Below are positions 5,364 to 5,821 of a stretch of DNA of 5,821 bases, piece after piece. Location of the stretch: the NCBI GenBank assembly GCA_035570275.1, contig DATMNI010000387.1, forward strand, positions 1 through 5,821. Direction: 5' to 3'. The stretch comes from DATMNI01 sp035570275 (GTDB lineage Bacteria; Acidobacteriota; Terriglobia; Bryobacterales; Bryobacteraceae). The translations under genes and the position numbers were made by a program. Every line of letters begins with the position of its first letter. Positions within the stretch are counted from its first letter, which is position 1. Below the pieces are notes generated by a model. It saw only the letters and a program-made list of their open reading frames with translations, did not search any database and was not told the origin of the DNA.

Positions 5364-5821
5364 GTGGGGCAGGTTGTTAGCCTGGAGCGTCGGGATAAAC
5401 CGGCGTGAAGTAGTGAATGAAAGAGTCATACAGGAGAAGGAATGGCGAACCATCCTGGCCCCAACCATGCGAGGGCGGTGGGCAACCCCGCACTCGAAGC
5501 GTTGGACAGGGGCACATGTAGGCTGGGTATCCCTGAAGTTGATGAGCTCCGAAATAATCAAAACCAGAGGCGCCGACGGTGTCAGGTTAACCGGAAGGCA
5601 ACACTGTGGCGTGCGTTACATCGCTTGTGCGTCGCAGGCACTGCGGAGTCGTAGACCCCAGGCATGCATGGAAACTGGGGGCCCTCTGGGCACGCGAGAA
5701 CCGAGAGACCCTGTGGCCATTCGCAGCCGGTAGGGTGCGGATCGGTGGGAGAAGGCGATGAGCTATAAGACCCACGTGTACGGCGATAGGGAGTCGCACA
5801 ACGGCATAGTACCAGCGAAGC
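5364..5821 (+). mobile_element. Group II intron, 5' portion (ribozyme domains I to III and start of domain IV ORF)
   Basis: A self-splicing retroelement RNA that moves using its own reverse transcriptase. About 394 nt of non-coding, stem-rich sequence precedes an ORF whose first residues look like a group II intron protein. The proposed 5' end is GTGGGGC at 5364, a variant of the GUGYG consensus. The seven bases before it, CGCCTTT (5357-5363, IBS1), can pair with AGAGGCG (5566-5572, EBS1) with one G-T pair, and that EBS1 lies between the complementary stem strands CCTGA (5532-5536) and TCAGG (5582-5586). Other stems: GGGGC (5366-5370) with GCCCC (5458-5462), and CCCCAG (5656-5661) with CTGGGG (5675-5680). 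The overall RNA also matches my memory of such introns. Domains V/VI and the 3' end lie past the right edge. The class cannot be fixed, and the 5' boundary may be off by some bases. Confidence 0.72.
5758..5821 (+). CDS. ltrA: Group II intron reverse transcriptase/maturase, N-terminal fragment
   Basis: Only 21 codons fit in the window: MSYKTHVYGDRESHNGIVPAK, still open at the right edge. The ESxxGIVPxK pattern is typical of the leader ahead of the RT0/RT domain in many bacterial intron-encoded proteins of about 400-600 residues, where the leader is followed by a Pro/Asn/Lys-rich linker. An in-frame stop TAG at 5731-5733 and no other start codon in between make ATG 5758 the only candidate. GGGAGAAGG (5747-5755) supplies a Shine-Dalgarno sequence. 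The protein would splice and reverse-transcribe the intron. Integrity of the catalytic YADD region cannot be judged. The symbol is used in the generic sense for the intron protein. Confidence 0.68.
   Translation, partial: MSYKTHVYGDRESHNGIVPAK

Noticed and set aside
5348..5459. IBS2/EBS2-like pairing of GCCGGGAT (5348-5355) with ATCCUGGC (5452-5459)
   Set aside because: The same bases at 5454-5462 are better used in a stem with the intron 5' end, and matches of this length arise easily by chance.
5611..5631. GTGCG at 5611-5615 and 5627-5631 as the intron 5' end
   Set aside because: Either would leave only about 130-150 nt before the maturase ORF, too little for domains I to III, and would ignore the stems seen upstream.
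5344..5733. 129-residue plus-strand ORF after the creatininase-family gene
   Set aside because: It overlaps the creatininase-family stop, has no recognisable domain and runs through what looks like structured group II intron RNA.
1..5821. CRISPR arrays, tRNA or rRNA genes
   Set aside because: No regularly spaced repeat-spacer pattern, tRNA cloverleaf or rRNA core sequence was recognised on either strand.

Overview
This is a GC-rich bacterial window with closely packed genes. The style resembles Acidobacteriota of the Solibacter/Bryobacter kind: structured intergenic repeats, a Tat-exported enolase-superfamily protein and an exported creatininase-family protein. That placement is inference from gene content and general feel; there is no rRNA or other marker gene to confirm it.

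The left two thirds is transcribed leftward (minus strand). hmgA (homogentisate 1,2-dioxygenase, start 3326) is followed after a 33-nt gap by fahA (fumarylacetoacetase, start 1997, stop 750). Together they supply the ring-opening and final hydrolysis steps of tyrosine/phenylalanine catabolism (homogentisate to maleylacetoacetate, then fumarylacetoacetate to fumarate plus acetoacetate). The intermediate isomerase (maiA) and HPP dioxygenase are not in the window. Further left, after a 194-nt gap filled by a hairpin-rich element with 13-bp terminal inverted repeats, is the N-terminal 185 residues of a Tat-exported mandelate racemase/muconate lactonizing (enolase superfamily) protein. It runs off the left edge.

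A 299-nt divergent intergenic region (3327-3625) separates hmgA from a rightward pair. It holds two adjacent perfect 8-bp hairpins and a degenerate tandem repeat. The rightward pair is a glycerophosphodiester phosphodiesterase-family protein with no signal peptide (3626-4447) and, 24 nt later, a creatininase-family metal-dependent amidohydrolase with a signal peptide (4472-5347). The two are probably co-transcribed.

From about 5364 to the right edge lies the 5' part of a group II intron (ribozyme domains I to III, then the start of its reverse transcriptase/maturase ORF at 5758). It appears inserted 16 nt after the creatininase-family stop codon. The intron call rests on recognition of the RNA and of the protein N-terminus, plus a plausible IBS1/EBS1 pairing at the proposed 5' splice site. 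No clearly novel system is visible. The items most worth a second look are the inverted-repeat element at 621-751, the hairpin/tandem-repeat cluster in the divergent promoter region, and the intron boundary.
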